DNA of 64,000 bases from Cellulosimicrobium cellulans (lineage in GTDB: Bacteria; Actinomycetota; Actinomycetes; Actinomycetales; Cellulomonadaceae), in contig NZ_JAMXST010000001.1 of the NCBI RefSeq assembly GCF_024124905.1, forward strand, positions 434,001 to 498,000, in the 5' to 3' direction. Both the position numbers and the translations under genes were made by a program. This document shows, one piece after another, positions 40,979 to 49,900 of the stretch. How positions within the stretch are numbered: position 1 is the first letter of the stretch; each line of letters begins with the position of its first letter. The notes below the pieces were generated by a model. It made no database searches and was not told the origin of the DNA. It was given only the letters and a program-made list of their open reading frames with translations.

Positions 40979-41644
40979 TCAGCCGGGCAGGGTCTCGCGG
41001 GCCTCGACCGGCGTCACGACACCGCTGCGGTTCCGGTACTCCGCCTGGAACTCGCGCAGGTCGACCGGTCCGGACATCGTCTCGGTCCGGGCACGACGAC
41101 GGCGCGCGATGAGGTCCTCGAGGGAACGGGTGCCCCGGCGGGTGGGGGTGAGGTCGGCCGCGAGGCGACGCTGGAGCACCGCGGTCGACACGACGCGGTG
41201 GCCCGCGACCGGGCCGAAGCCGAGCCGCGCGAGGAAGCGCTGGACGCCGCGGGATCCGGGGATCGGGACCGAGTAGACGTGCGTCGCACCGGCGCCGGCA
41301 GCGAGGTCCGCCGTCGCGCTGAGCAGCGCGTGACCCACGCCGCGTCGGCGGGAGTCCTCGCCGACGTAGACGGCCTCGACGTACAGGCTCGGCTCGTCGG
41401 CGAACAGGTGCGGGTCGAGCACGCGCGCGAGCACGAACCCGACGGGGCGGCCGTCGTGCAGGGCGACGAGGACGTTGCCGCCCGGGAGCGTGAGCAGCAC
41501 CGACAGGTGCCGGACCAGGCGGTCCTCGTCGGGCGCGCAGATCTGCGCCCCGGACGCCGACTCGCGCCGGGCCTCCGAGCACAGCACAGCGATCCCCGGC
41601 AGGTCGTCACCGACCGCGGGCCTGACCTCCACTGCTGGGCGCAC
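40979..41644 (-). CDS. GNAT family N-acetyltransferase
   Basis: A 221-residue acetyltransferase-fold protein. The GNAT core occupies residues 5-150: VRPAVGDDLPGIAVL at the start, the VGFVLARV strand, and the acetyl-CoA loop YVGEDSRRRGVGHALL near residue 98. The last 60 residues are Arg-rich with RSLEDLIARRRRAR and a conserved-looking EFQAEYRNRSG end, beyond the usual domain. GTG at 41644 has GAGGAGGAG upstream; GTG at 41665 is less well placed. Substrate unknown. It is convergent with the thioesterase gene and stands alone. Confidence 0.85.
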   Translation of the reverse strand: MRPAVEVRPAVGDDLPGIAVLCSEARRESASGAQICAPDEDRLVRHLSVLLTLPGGNVLVALHDGRPVGFVLARVLDPHLFADEPSLYVEAVYVGEDSRRRGVGHALLSATADLAAGAGATHVYSVPIPGSRGVQRFLARLGFGPVAGHRVVSTAVLQRRLAADLTPTRRGTRSLEDLIARRRRARTETMSGPVDLREFQAEYRNRSGVVTPVEARETLPG

Positions 41645-41880
41645 CGCGCTCCTCCTCGTTCGCACCGTGGGACCGACGGCACCGAGGGACGTGGGGGGTG
41701 AGATGGTTCCACGTCGCTCGGACGGCGCCGTCGGCCGTCGACTGAGCACTACGTGGCGACCGCGTGTCCACCGCCCCGGGAACTACTGGACGCCAGTCCA
41801 AGACGATAGCCCGCCCGGGGCGCCGTGACAAAGGTCCTGCTCAGGACACCGGCCACGGCCGATCGGTCGCCGACGCGGGC

Positions 41881-42555
41881 TCAGGCGCCGCCGACCTGCT
41901 CGATGACGGCGTCCGCGACCTCGCGCATGGTGAGGCGCCGGTCCATCGACGTCTTCTGGATCCAGCGGAACGACTCCGGCTCCGAGAGACCCATCTTGGT
42001 CATGAGCAGACCCTTGGCACGGTCCACGCGCTTACGCGTCTCGAAGCGCTCCGCCAGGTCCGCGACCTCGGACTCGAGCGCTGTGATCTGCGAGTAGCGC
42101 GAGATCGCGATCTCGACCGCGGGCAGCAGGTCCGCCGGCGTGAACGGCTTGACGACGTAGGCCATGGCCCCCGCGTCGCGCGCCCGCTCGACGAGCTCCG
42201 CCTGCGAGAACGCCGTGAGCAGGACGACCGGCGCGGCGTGCGCCTTGCCGATCTGCTCCGCGGCGGAGATGCCGTCGAGCTCGGGCATCTTCACGTCCAT
42301 GACGACGACGTCGGGCTTGAGCTCGAGAGCCAGCTTGACCGCCGTGGCGCCGTCGCCCGCCTCGCCGACGACGTCGAAACCGGCGTCGCGCAGCGTCTCG
42401 ACCACGTCGAGACGGATCAGGGCCTCGTCCTCGGCGACGACCGCGCGGCGCGCGGGACGGCCCGACGGGGCGGGGGTCGCGGCGGGCTCGGGCTCGATCA
42501 TCGGGGGCAGGTCGAGCGGCTGCTTGTCCTCGGGCTGCGCTGTCTGGTCACTCAC
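41881..42555 (-). CDS. pdtaR: ANTAR-domain response regulator, PdtaR type
   Basis: RNA-binding antiterminator controlled by phosphorylation, like mycobacterial PdtaR (Rv1626). The 224-residue protein has a Pro/Glu-rich N-terminus, a receiver domain (AEDEALIRLD near residue 41, phospho-acceptor Asp87 in VMDVKMPELDG, Lys136 in VVKPF) and a C-terminal ANTAR domain (residues 165-220, RVDRAKGLLMTKMGLSEPE in part AKGLLMTKMGL). No partner histidine kinase (PdtaS) is in the window. GTG at 42555 has TACAGT 7 bases upstream, so the mRNA is leaderless; the same frame continues upstream through the tRNA but is not coding. Confidence 0.93.
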   Translation of the reverse strand: MSDQTAQPEDKQPLDLPPMIEPEPAATPAPSGRPARRAVVAEDEALIRLDVVETLRDAGFDVVGEAGDGATAVKLALELKPDVVVMDVKMPELDGISAAEQIGKAHAAPVVLLTAFSQAELVERARDAGAMAYVVKPFTPADLLPAVEIAISRYSQITALESEVADLAERFETRKRVDRAKGLLMTKMGLSEPESFRWIQKTSMDRRLTMREVADAVIEQVGGA

Positions 42556-42562
42556 GGGGTTC

Positions 42563-42568
42563 ACTGTA
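42563..42568 (-). promoter_or_regulatory. -10 element of pdtaR, leaderless
   Basis: TACAGT ends 7 bases before the GTG start. It lies inside CACTACAGTG, whose ends are complementary. Confidence 0.55.
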
Positions 42569-42692
42569 GTGCGCCGCACCCCCTGCCGCCCCCGCGTTTC
42601 GCCCTCGGAGGAGTGTGATTCTCGTGAAGGCGCGCACGTGTGGTTCGATGGTGCACGCGCAACGGACCCGGCGACCGGCTCCGACGCGCACC

Positions 42693-42766
42693 GCCCCGGT
42701 AGCCCAACCGGCAGAGGCGTTCGGCTCAAACCCGATCCAGTGTGGGTTCGAATCCCACCCGGGGCA
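42693..42766 (+). tRNA. tRNA with Leu(CAA) anticodon, non-canonical
   Basis: A 74-base cloverleaf. The acceptor stem GCCCCGG pairs fully with CCGGGGC (42759-42765), followed by discriminator A. The T arm GTGGG-TTCGAAT-CCCAC is perfect. The anticodon loop CTCAAAC gives CAA, which reads the leucine codon UUG. Two points are odd: the variable loop has only 5 bases, whereas leucine tRNAs normally have a long class II arm, and the D stem and the first anticodon-stem pair (T-T) are imperfect. CCA is not encoded (ACCT follows). It may be a functional variant, a tRNA for another role, or a degenerate copy. Confidence 0.75.
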
Positions 42767-42775
42767 CCTCCCCTG

Positions 42776-43633
42776 TCACCGCGCCGCACCCGGCGCGAGC
42801 CGGCGGCCCGTCCCCCACGCCGACGGCTCCGGACCGTACCGGACGACCATCGAGCGGAACGCCTCCGCCGCGCGCGTCCGAGCACCCGCCCGTTCCGCGC
42901 CGGGCTCCACCGCCTCCGACGCGCGCGCCAGCTCGTCGTCGACGAACCACCCCAGTGGTCTCGGGACGGCGCCGGCACCCATCTCGCGCGACACCGCCTT
43001 GAGCGCGACGAGCTCCGCCGCGGCGCGCACCACGTCCCCCGAGGCCTCCCCCTCCGTGAGCAGCGTCACCAGATCCATGGGCGGTACGGCGTCGTCGGGG
43101 CGCACGCGCAGCCACCGCAGCGTCGCCGCCGGGCGCACGACGTAGAAGACCTTCTTGTACGGCACCGCGGGCACCGACCACCATCGGTCGCGCTGACCCA
43201 GCGCCACGTGCAGGTAGTGGCGCCGCAGCGCGTCGCGGTCGACGACGTGCTCCGCGAGCGCGAGCAGCTCCGCCCGGAACGCGTCGTCGGCGCGATAGAC
43301 GATCGGCGAGCGCAGCCACTCCAGCAGGGTCGCGTTCCCCCGTACGAGCAGCCGGACCGCCTTGAGCAGGTCCCACCCGTTCACGTCGAGCACCGCGTCG
43401 AGCGGGGTCTCGACGACGTCGCGCCGCGGCCACGGGTCCAGGTAATCCGCCTGCGACCGGACGTACACGAACCGGCAGTCGTAGTCCGAGTCCGGCGACG
43501 GGAACCCCCACGCCCGGCTCCCGCTCTCCACCGCGAGCGGGATCGCGACCCGCTCGTCGCGCACGACGGCGTCCAGCCGCGCGTCGACCCGACGCACGAC
43601 CGCAGGGTCCAAGGAGTCCGGCACGGCACGCAT
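42776..43633 (-). CDS. predicted nucleotidyltransferase, RlaP-like
   Basis: A 285-residue protein of the polymerase-beta nucleotidyltransferase superfamily (PF10127-type, related to RNA-repair-associated RlaP). The active-site pattern is plain: LAVESGSRAWGFPSPDSDYD near residues 33-52, with GS and the DxD metal ligands, then RFVYVR. The long C-terminal part has conserved-looking YKKVFYVVRP. Relatives sit with RNA ligase genes or are encoded alone; the nucleotide and acceptor are unknown. It faces the unusual tRNA gene, with only 9 bases between. TACCCT 6 bases before ATG 43633 implies a leaderless mRNA. Confidence 0.85.
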   Translation of the reverse strand: MRAVPDSLDPAVVRRVDARLDAVVRDERVAIPLAVESGSRAWGFPSPDSDYDCRFVYVRSQADYLDPWPRRDVVETPLDAVLDVNGWDLLKAVRLLVRGNATLLEWLRSPIVYRADDAFRAELLALAEHVVDRDALRRHYLHVALGQRDRWWSVPAVPYKKVFYVVRPAATLRWLRVRPDDAVPPMDLVTLLTEGEASGDVVRAAAELVALKAVSREMGAGAVPRPLGWFVDDELARASEAVEPGAERAGARTRAAEAFRSMVVRYGPEPSAWGTGRRLAPGAAR

Positions 43634-43639
43634 CCCGCG

Positions 43640-43645
43640 AGGGTA
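43640..43645 (-). promoter_or_regulatory. -10 element of the nucleotidyltransferase gene, leaderless
   Basis: TACCCT lies 6 bases before ATG 43633, the same layout as uvrA and uvrB. Confidence 0.5.
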
Positions 43646-43676
43646 GGGGTACCGAGAACCCCGTGTCGTGCACTTT

Positions 43677-43711
43677 CCGGCACGGTGCCGGGTCGGACGG
43701 TGACGTCACCG
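43677..43711. promoter_or_regulatory. two adjacent perfect palindromes
   Basis: CCGGCACGGTGCCGG (43677-43691) and CGGTGACGTCACCG (43698-43711) lie 6 bases apart, upstream of the nucleotidyltransferase -10. Such twin dyads often bind dimeric repressors or activators; no regulator gene is adjacent. Confidence 0.5.
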
Positions 43712-43858
43712 GGGAGCGGGGCCGGAGAGGAGGAGGGCGCGGGTCGTGGCGGGGCTGGCGGGAGGCCGCGAGGCACGAGCGGCCGGATGGTAGACCCGCG
43801 CCCTCCTCCTCGGAGCGCCTCGCGAAGGCGACCGCACGAGCCGGCTCCGGAACGCCGG

Positions 43859-43891
43859 ACGGCGGCGCCCCCACGAGAGGGGCGCCGCCGT
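43859..43891 (-). terminator. terminator after pyk
   Basis: A 13-bp perfect stem (ACGGCGGCGCCCC and its complement) with a 7-base loop lies about 42 bases beyond the pyk stop on the minus strand. Confidence 0.8.
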
Positions 43892-43933
43892 GCGACGTCA
43901 TGCGCGGTCTACGCCCTCACGGGCGCGACGGCG

Positions 43934-45364
43934 TCAGGCGCGCGTGTCGGAGTGGTCGCCGATCTTGTGCACGAGGATCGAGTTCGTCGTGCCCGGCTGG
44001 CCCACGGGGGCGCCGGAGACGACGACCACGAGGTCGCCGACCTCGGCGAGGCCGTTGGCCTGGAGGGTCGTGTCGACCTGGTCGACCATCGCGTCGGTGT
44101 TCTCCACCTCGGGCACCTGGTAGGTCTGGGTGCCCCATGTGAGCGACAGGACGTTGCGCACGTGCTCGCGCGGCGTGAAGGCGAGCAGCGGGATCGACGA
44201 GCGCAGGCGCGACATGCGGCGCGCCGAGTCGCCCGACTGGGTGAACGTCGCGAGGTACTTCGCGCCGAGGATCTCGCCGATCTCCGCAGCCGCGCGCGTG
44301 ATGGCGCCACCGCGCGTGTGCGGGGTCGAGCCGAGCGGCGCGATGCGCTCGCGGCCGGCCTCCTCCGTCGCCTCGATGATGCGGGCCATGGTCTGCACCG
44401 TGAGGATCGGGTACTCGCCCACGCTGGTCTCGCCCGAGAGCATGACCGCGTCGGCGCCGTCGAGGACGGCGTTGGCGCAGTCGGACGCCTCGGCGCGCGT
44501 CGGGCGCGGCGAGTTCGTCATGGACTCGAGCACCTGCGTCGCGACGATGACGGGCTTGGCGTTGCGACGCGCGAGCTCGACGATGCGCTTCTGGACGAGC
44601 GGCACCTGCTCCAGCGGGAGCTCGACCGCGAGGTCGCCGCGGGCGACCATGACGCCGTCGAACGCGTCGACGATCTCGGCGAGGTTCTCGACGGCCTGCG
44701 GCTTCTCGATCTTCGCGACGACGGGGACCGTGCGGCCCTCCTCGTCCATGATCCGCTTGACGTCCTCGAAGTCCTTCGCGGACCGCACGAAGGACAGCGC
44801 GATGATGTCCGCGCCGAGCTTGAGGGCCCAGCGCAGGTCGTCCTGGTCCTTCTCGGACAGCGCCGGCACGGAGACCGCGACGCCCGGGAGGTTCAGGCCC
44901 TTGTTGTTCGACACCGGGCCGGCGACCTCGACGCGCGTCACGACGCGCGGGCCCTCGACGGCGGTGACGCGGACGAGCACCTTGCCGTCGTCGATGAGGA
45001 TCGGGTCGCCGACGCGCGCGTCGCCCGGCAGGCCCTTGTGCGTCGTGGAGACGAGCTCCTTGGTGCCGACGACGTCCTCGGTCGTGATCGTGAAGGTGTC
45101 ACCCTCCTCGAGCCAGTGCTTCTCGTCGCCGCCGAAGCGGCCCAGGCGGATCTTCGGCCCCTGGAGGTCGACGAGCACCGCGACGGAGCGGCCCGACTCG
45201 GCGGCGGCCTCGCGCACGCCGTGGTAGACGGCCGCGTGCTCCTCGGCGCTGCCGTGGCTGCGGTTGATCCGCGCCACGTCCATCCCGGCGTCGACGAGCG
45301 CGCGGAGCTGCTCCTTCGACTCGGTCGCGGGTCCGATGGTGCAGACGATCTTTGCTCTGCGCAT
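43934..45364 (-). CDS. pyk: pyruvate kinase
   Basis: Makes pyruvate and ATP from phosphoenolpyruvate, the last glycolytic step. The 476-residue protein shows RAKIVCTIGPAT at the start, DLQGPKIRLG near residue 67, the catalytic lysine in VVAKIEKPQA near 218, GVMVARGDLAVE, and ESMTNSPRPTRAE near 280. The usual RxNFSHG substrate loop reads RINRSHG, with arginine for phenylalanine. ATG at 45364 has GGAGAT directly upstream. It lies downstream of gltBD but a strong hairpin separates them. Confidence 0.96.
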   Translation of the reverse strand: MRRAKIVCTIGPATESKEQLRALVDAGMDVARINRSHGSAEEHAAVYHGVREAAAESGRSVAVLVDLQGPKIRLGRFGGDEKHWLEEGDTFTITTEDVVGTKELVSTTHKGLPGDARVGDPILIDDGKVLVRVTAVEGPRVVTRVEVAGPVSNNKGLNLPGVAVSVPALSEKDQDDLRWALKLGADIIALSFVRSAKDFEDVKRIMDEEGRTVPVVAKIEKPQAVENLAEIVDAFDGVMVARGDLAVELPLEQVPLVQKRIVELARRNAKPVIVATQVLESMTNSPRPTRAEASDCANAVLDGADAVMLSGETSVGEYPILTVQTMARIIEATEEAGRERIAPLGSTPHTRGGAITRAAAEIGEILGAKYLATFTQSGDSARRMSRLRSSIPLLAFTPREHVRNVLSLTWGTQTYQVPEVENTDAMVDQVDTTLQANGLAEVGDLVVVVSGAPVGQPGTTNSILVHKIGDHSDTRA

Positions 45365-45443
45365 ATCTCCAGCCTCTAGTCTTCCGACCGGCCGGGAGCC
45401 GGTCGTCGCGGGGTGCCCCTCCCTAGGATGCCCCGCTCATCGT

Positions 45444-45469
45444 CCCGGCGCCGGACACCCGGCGCCGGG
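45444..45469 (-). terminator. terminator after gltD
   Basis: An 11-bp perfect stem (CCCGGCGCCGG and its complement) with a 4-base loop starts 7 bases beyond the gltD stop on the minus strand. A second, smaller hairpin (CGACCGGC/GCCGGTCG) follows at about 45385-45405. Confidence 0.8.
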
Positions 45470-45476
45470 GTGCACG

Positions 45477-46943
45477 TCAAGCGCGCAAGGACACGGTGTT
45501 CGCGCGCACAGGCGCGGGCAGCTCGGTCCCTCCCTGAAGGTAGGCGTCGACGGATGCCGCCGCCGCCCGTCCCTCGGCGATCGCCCACACGATCAGCGAC
45601 TGCCCACGACCCGCGTCGCCGGCCACGAAGACCCCGGGCAGCGACGACGCGAAGTCGTCGCCGCGCGCCACGAGGCCGCGGCCCGTGAGGTCCGCGCCGG
45701 CCTGGGTCGTGATGGTCGCCGTCTCCGGCCCGGTGAAGCCCATCGCGACGAGCACGAGGTCCGCGGGGATCTCGCGCTCGGTGCCCGCCTTGGGCACGCG
45801 ACGGCCGTCGGGCAGGTACTCGGTCTCCGCGACGCGCAGCGCGCGCACGGCTCCGTTCTCGTCGCCCAGGAACTCGACGGTGGACGCGAGGAACTCGCGC
45901 TCACCGCCCTCCTCGTGCGACGTGGACACCTCGAACACGATCGGGTCCGTCGGCCACGGCTGGGTCGCGGACCGCTCGAGCGGCGGCTGCTTGCCGATCG
46001 CGAGCGTCGTCACGCTCGCCGCGCCCTGGCGCAGCGAGGTGCCGAGGCAGTCCGACCCGGTGTCGCCGCCGCCGATGACGATGACGTGCTTGCCCGTGGC
46101 CGTGATCTGGTCGGCGACCTCGCGCCCGGCGACGACGGCGTTCGCCTGGTGCAGGAAGTCCATGGCGAAGTGGATGCCGTCGAGCTCTCGCCCGGGGACC
46201 GACAGGTCGCGCGGGACGGTCGCACCCGTGGCGACCACGACGGCGTCGTACCGGGCCCGCAGGTCGTCCCACGTGATGTCGACGCCGATCTCGACCCCGG
46301 GGCGGAACCGCGTGCCCTCGGCCTCCATCTGCGCCACGCGGCGGTCGATGTGGTGCTTCTCGAGCTTGAAGTCGGGGATGCCGTAGCGCAGCAGCCCGCC
46401 GATCGCGTCGTCCCGCTCGTAGACGGCGACCGTGTGGCCGGCGCGCGTGAGCTGCTGCGCGGCGGCGAGGCCGGCAGGCCCCGAGCCCACGACGGCGACG
46501 GTCGAGCCCGTGAGGCGCTGCGGCACCTGCGGCGTGACGTAGCCGCGCGCGAACGCCTCGTCGATGATCGAGACCTCGACGTTCTTGATCGTCACGGCCG
46601 GCTGGTTGATGCCGAGCACGCAGCTCGACTCGCACGGTGCCGGGCACACGCGACCGGTGAACTCCGGGAAGTTGTTGGTCTCGTGCAGGCGGTCGATCGC
46701 GTCGGCCCACTGGTCGCGGTAGACGAGGTCGTTCCACTCCGGGATGAGGTTCCCGAGCGGGCAGCCCTGGTGGCAGAACGGGATGCCGCAGTCCATGCAG
46801 CGTCCCGCCTGCTCCTTGAGGAACGGCTGGCCCTCCTCGAGGTGCGCGTGCACGTCCTTCCAGTCCCGCAGGCGCACGGCCACCGGGCGGTTGGGCGGGA
46901 GCTCGCGCTCCCGCACCTTCAGGAATCCGCGGGGGTCAGCCAC
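45477..46943 (-). CDS. gltD: glutamate synthase small subunit
   Basis: Passes electrons from NADPH to the large subunit for glutamate synthesis from glutamine and 2-oxoglutarate. The 488-residue protein has the N-terminal iron-sulfur cysteines ([13 protein letters not shown] near residues 49-61 and CPAPCESSC near 100), FAD-binding [14 protein letters not shown] near 150 and NADPH-binding [11 protein letters not shown] near 295. GTG at 46943 starts 8 bases before the end of gltB, so translation is coupled. Confidence 0.97.
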   Translation of the reverse strand: MADPRGFLKVRERELPPNRPVAVRLRDWKDVHAHLEEGQPFLKEQAGRCMDCGIPFCHQGCPLGNLIPEWNDLVYRDQWADAIDRLHETNNFPEFTGRVCPAPCESSCVLGINQPAVTIKNVEVSIIDEAFARGYVTPQVPQRLTGSTVAVVGSGPAGLAAAQQLTRAGHTVAVYERDDAIGGLLRYGIPDFKLEKHHIDRRVAQMEAEGTRFRPGVEIGVDITWDDLRARYDAVVVATGATVPRDLSVPGRELDGIHFAMDFLHQANAVVAGREVADQITATGKHVIVIGGGDTGSDCLGTSLRQGAASVTTLAIGKQPPLERSATQPWPTDPIVFEVSTSHEEGGEREFLASTVEFLGDENGAVRALRVAETEYLPDGRRVPKAGTEREIPADLVLVAMGFTGPETATITTQAGADLTGRGLVARGDDFASSLPGVFVAGDAGRGQSLIVWAIAEGRAAAASVDAYLQGGTELPAPVRANTVSLRA

Positions 46944-49900
46944 GGGCCACCTCCAAGATCTGGTCCCACACGCCCGGGGCCGCGGGGTCGAGCCCTGCCG
47001 ACTCCGCCTTCTCGAGCGCCGAGCGCATGCGGGCGAAGTCGGTCGGCAGCACGCGCGTGAAGCGCTGGACGGCCGCGGGGAAGTCCTCGAGGAGCTCGGC
47101 CGCGAGCGGCGACCCCGTCTCCTCGTGGTGACGACGGACGAGCTGCTCGACGAGCGCGACCTCGGCGTCCTCGAGCGGACTCAGGCCGAGCTCGCCGGTG
47201 GCGAGCGCGCTCGTGTTGACGTTGCCCTCGCGCAGGTCGAGCACGTACGCGGTGCCGCCGGACATGCCGGCGCCGAAGTTGCGCCCGGTCGGGCCGAGCA
47301 CGAGCACCGTGCCGCCCGTCATGTACTCGCAGCCGTGGTCGCCCACGCCCTCGACGACGAGCGTGGCGCCCGAGTTGCGCACGCCGAAGCGCTCGCCGAC
47401 CCGGCCGCGCAGGAAGATCTCGCCCGACGTCGCGCCGTAGCCGATGACGTTGCCCGCGACGACGTTGCTCGACCCGGTGAGGACCGCGTTGCGGTCCGGG
47501 CGCACGACGATCCGTCCGCCCGACAGGCCCTTGCCGACGTAGTCGTTCGCGTCGCCGAACAGGCGCAGCGTGACGCCGCGCGGCAGGAACGCGCCGAGCG
47601 ACTGGCCGGCGGACCCGGTGAGGGTCACGTCGATCGTGTCGTCGGGCAGGCCCTCGCCGCGGAACCGCTTGGTCACCTCGTGGCCGAGCATCGTGCCGAC
47701 GGTGCGGTTGACGTTGCGCACCGGCAGGGAGATGCGGACCGGCTCACGCCGCTCGAGCGCGTCCTCGGCGAGCGCGACGAGCTGGTTGTCGAGCGCCTTC
47801 TCGAGGCCGTGGTCCTGCGTCGTGGTGTTGCGCAGCGAGGCGCCCTCCACCGGCACGGGACGCTCGAGCACGGGCCCGAGGTCGAGGCCCTGGGCCTTCC
47901 AGTGGTCGATCGCCTTGCGCGTGTCGAGGAGCTCGACGCGGCCGATGGCCTCCTCGACGGTCCGGAAGCCGAGGCGCGCCAGGTACTCGCGCACCTCCTC
48001 GGCGATGAACTCGAAGAAGTTCACGACGAACTCCGGCTTGCCCGTGAACCGGGCGCGCAGCTCGGGGTTCTGCGTCGCGACGCCGACCGGGCACGTGTCC
48101 AGGTGGCACACGCGCATCATGACGCAGCCCGAGACGACCATGGGGGCGGTCGCGAAGCCGAACTCCTCGGCCCCGAGCAGCGCCGCCACGACCACGTCGC
48201 GGCCGGTCTTCATCTGGCCGTCGACCTGGACGACGATCCGGTCGCGCAGGTTGTTGAGCACGAGCGTCTGCTGGGTCTCGGCGAGGCCGATCTCCCAGGG
48301 CGTGCCCGCATGCTTGAGCGACGTCAGCGGGCTCGCACCCGTGCCGCCGTCGTGACCCGAGATGAGGACGACGTCCGCGTGCGCCTTGGACACGCCCGTC
48401 GCGACCGTCCCGACGCCGAACTCGGAGACGAGCTTGACGTGGATGCGCGCCGCCGGGTTCGCGTTCTTCGCGTCGTGGATGAGCTGGGCGAGGTCCTCGA
48501 TCGAGTAGATGTCGTGGTGGGGCGGCGGCGAGATGAGCCCGACGCCCGGCGTCGAGTGCCGGGTCTTCGCGACCCACGGGTACACCTTGTGCCCAGGGAG
48601 CTGACCGCCCTCGCCGGGCTTGGCGCCCTGGGCGAGCTTGATCTGGATGTCGTCCGCGTTCGTCAGGTACTCGCTCGTGACGCCGAAGCGGCCCGACGCG
48701 ATCTGCTTGACCTTGGAGCGGCGCTCCGGGTCGTACAGGCGCTCCGGGTCCTCGCCGCCCTCGCCGGTGTTCGACCGGCCACCCAGACGGTTCATCGCGA
48801 TCGCGAGGGTCTCGTGCGCCTCCGCGGAGATCGACCCGTAGGACATGGCGCCCGTGTTGAAGCGCTTGACGATCTCGCTCACGGGCTCGACCTCGTCGAG
48901 CGGGACCGCGGGGCGCTCGCCCTCGCGCAGCGCGAGGAGGCCGCGCAGCGTCATGAGGCGCGAGGACTGCTCGTCCACGCGGTGCGTGTACTGGCGGAAG
49001 ATGTCGAACCGGCGCTCGCGCGTGGCGTGCTGCAGGCGGAAGACCGTCTCCGGGTCGAACAGGTGCTCCTCGCTGTCGCGGCGCCACTGGTACTCGCCGC
49101 CCGTCGTGAGGCGCACGTGCGGGCGGTGGTTGCCGGACTTGGGGTACGCGTCGACGTGGCGGGCCGCGACCTCGGCCGCGACCACGTCGAGCCCGATGCC
49201 GCTGAGGCGCGACGTCGTGCCCGTGAAGAACGCCTGCACGAGGTCGTGGGACAGGCCCACCGCCTCGAACACCTGGGCGCCGCGGTACGAGGAGATGGTC
49301 GAGATGCCCATCTTGCTCATGACCTTGAGCACGCCCTTGCCGAGCCCCTTGATGAGGTTCGCGACGGCCTTCGCCGGGTCGACCGTGAGGTAGCCGCGGC
49401 GCGCGAGGTCCTCGACCGTCTCCATGGCGAGGTACGGGTTGACCGCGGCGGCGCCGTAGCCGATGAGCAGCGCGACGTGGTGCACCTCGCGCACGTCGCC
49501 GGCCTCGACGACGAGCGACACCTGGGTGCGCGTGTGCCGCCGCAGCAGGTGGTGGTGCACCGCGCTCGACAGGAGCAGCGACGGGATCGGCGCGTGCTCG
49601 GCGTCCGAGTCACGGTCCGACAGCACGATGAAGCTCGCGCCCGCGGCGACGTGCTCGTCGACCTCGGCGAAGATCTCCTCCAGGCGGGCGAGCAGGGACT
49701 CGCCGCCGCCCGCGACGCGGTACAGGCCCTTGATCGTCACCGCGCGGAAGATGCCGGAGAGCTTCGGGTCCTTGTCGACGCGGATGATCTTCGCGAGCTG
49801 GTCGTTGTCGAGCACGGGGAAGGGCAGCATGAGCTTGCGCGCGTGCTCGGGCGTGTCGACGAGAAGGTTCGGCTCCGGGCCGATCGCGCCGCCGATGGAC

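Larger units (their letters stand above)
43634..43933. other. 300-base gene-free stretch between the nucleotidyltransferase and pyk
   Basis: Contains the nucleotidyltransferase promoter at its left edge, two perfect palindromes (43677-43691 and 43698-43711) and the pyk terminator at 43859-43891. The middle, about 43712-43858, is purine-rich and shows no coding signal. Confidence 0.6.
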
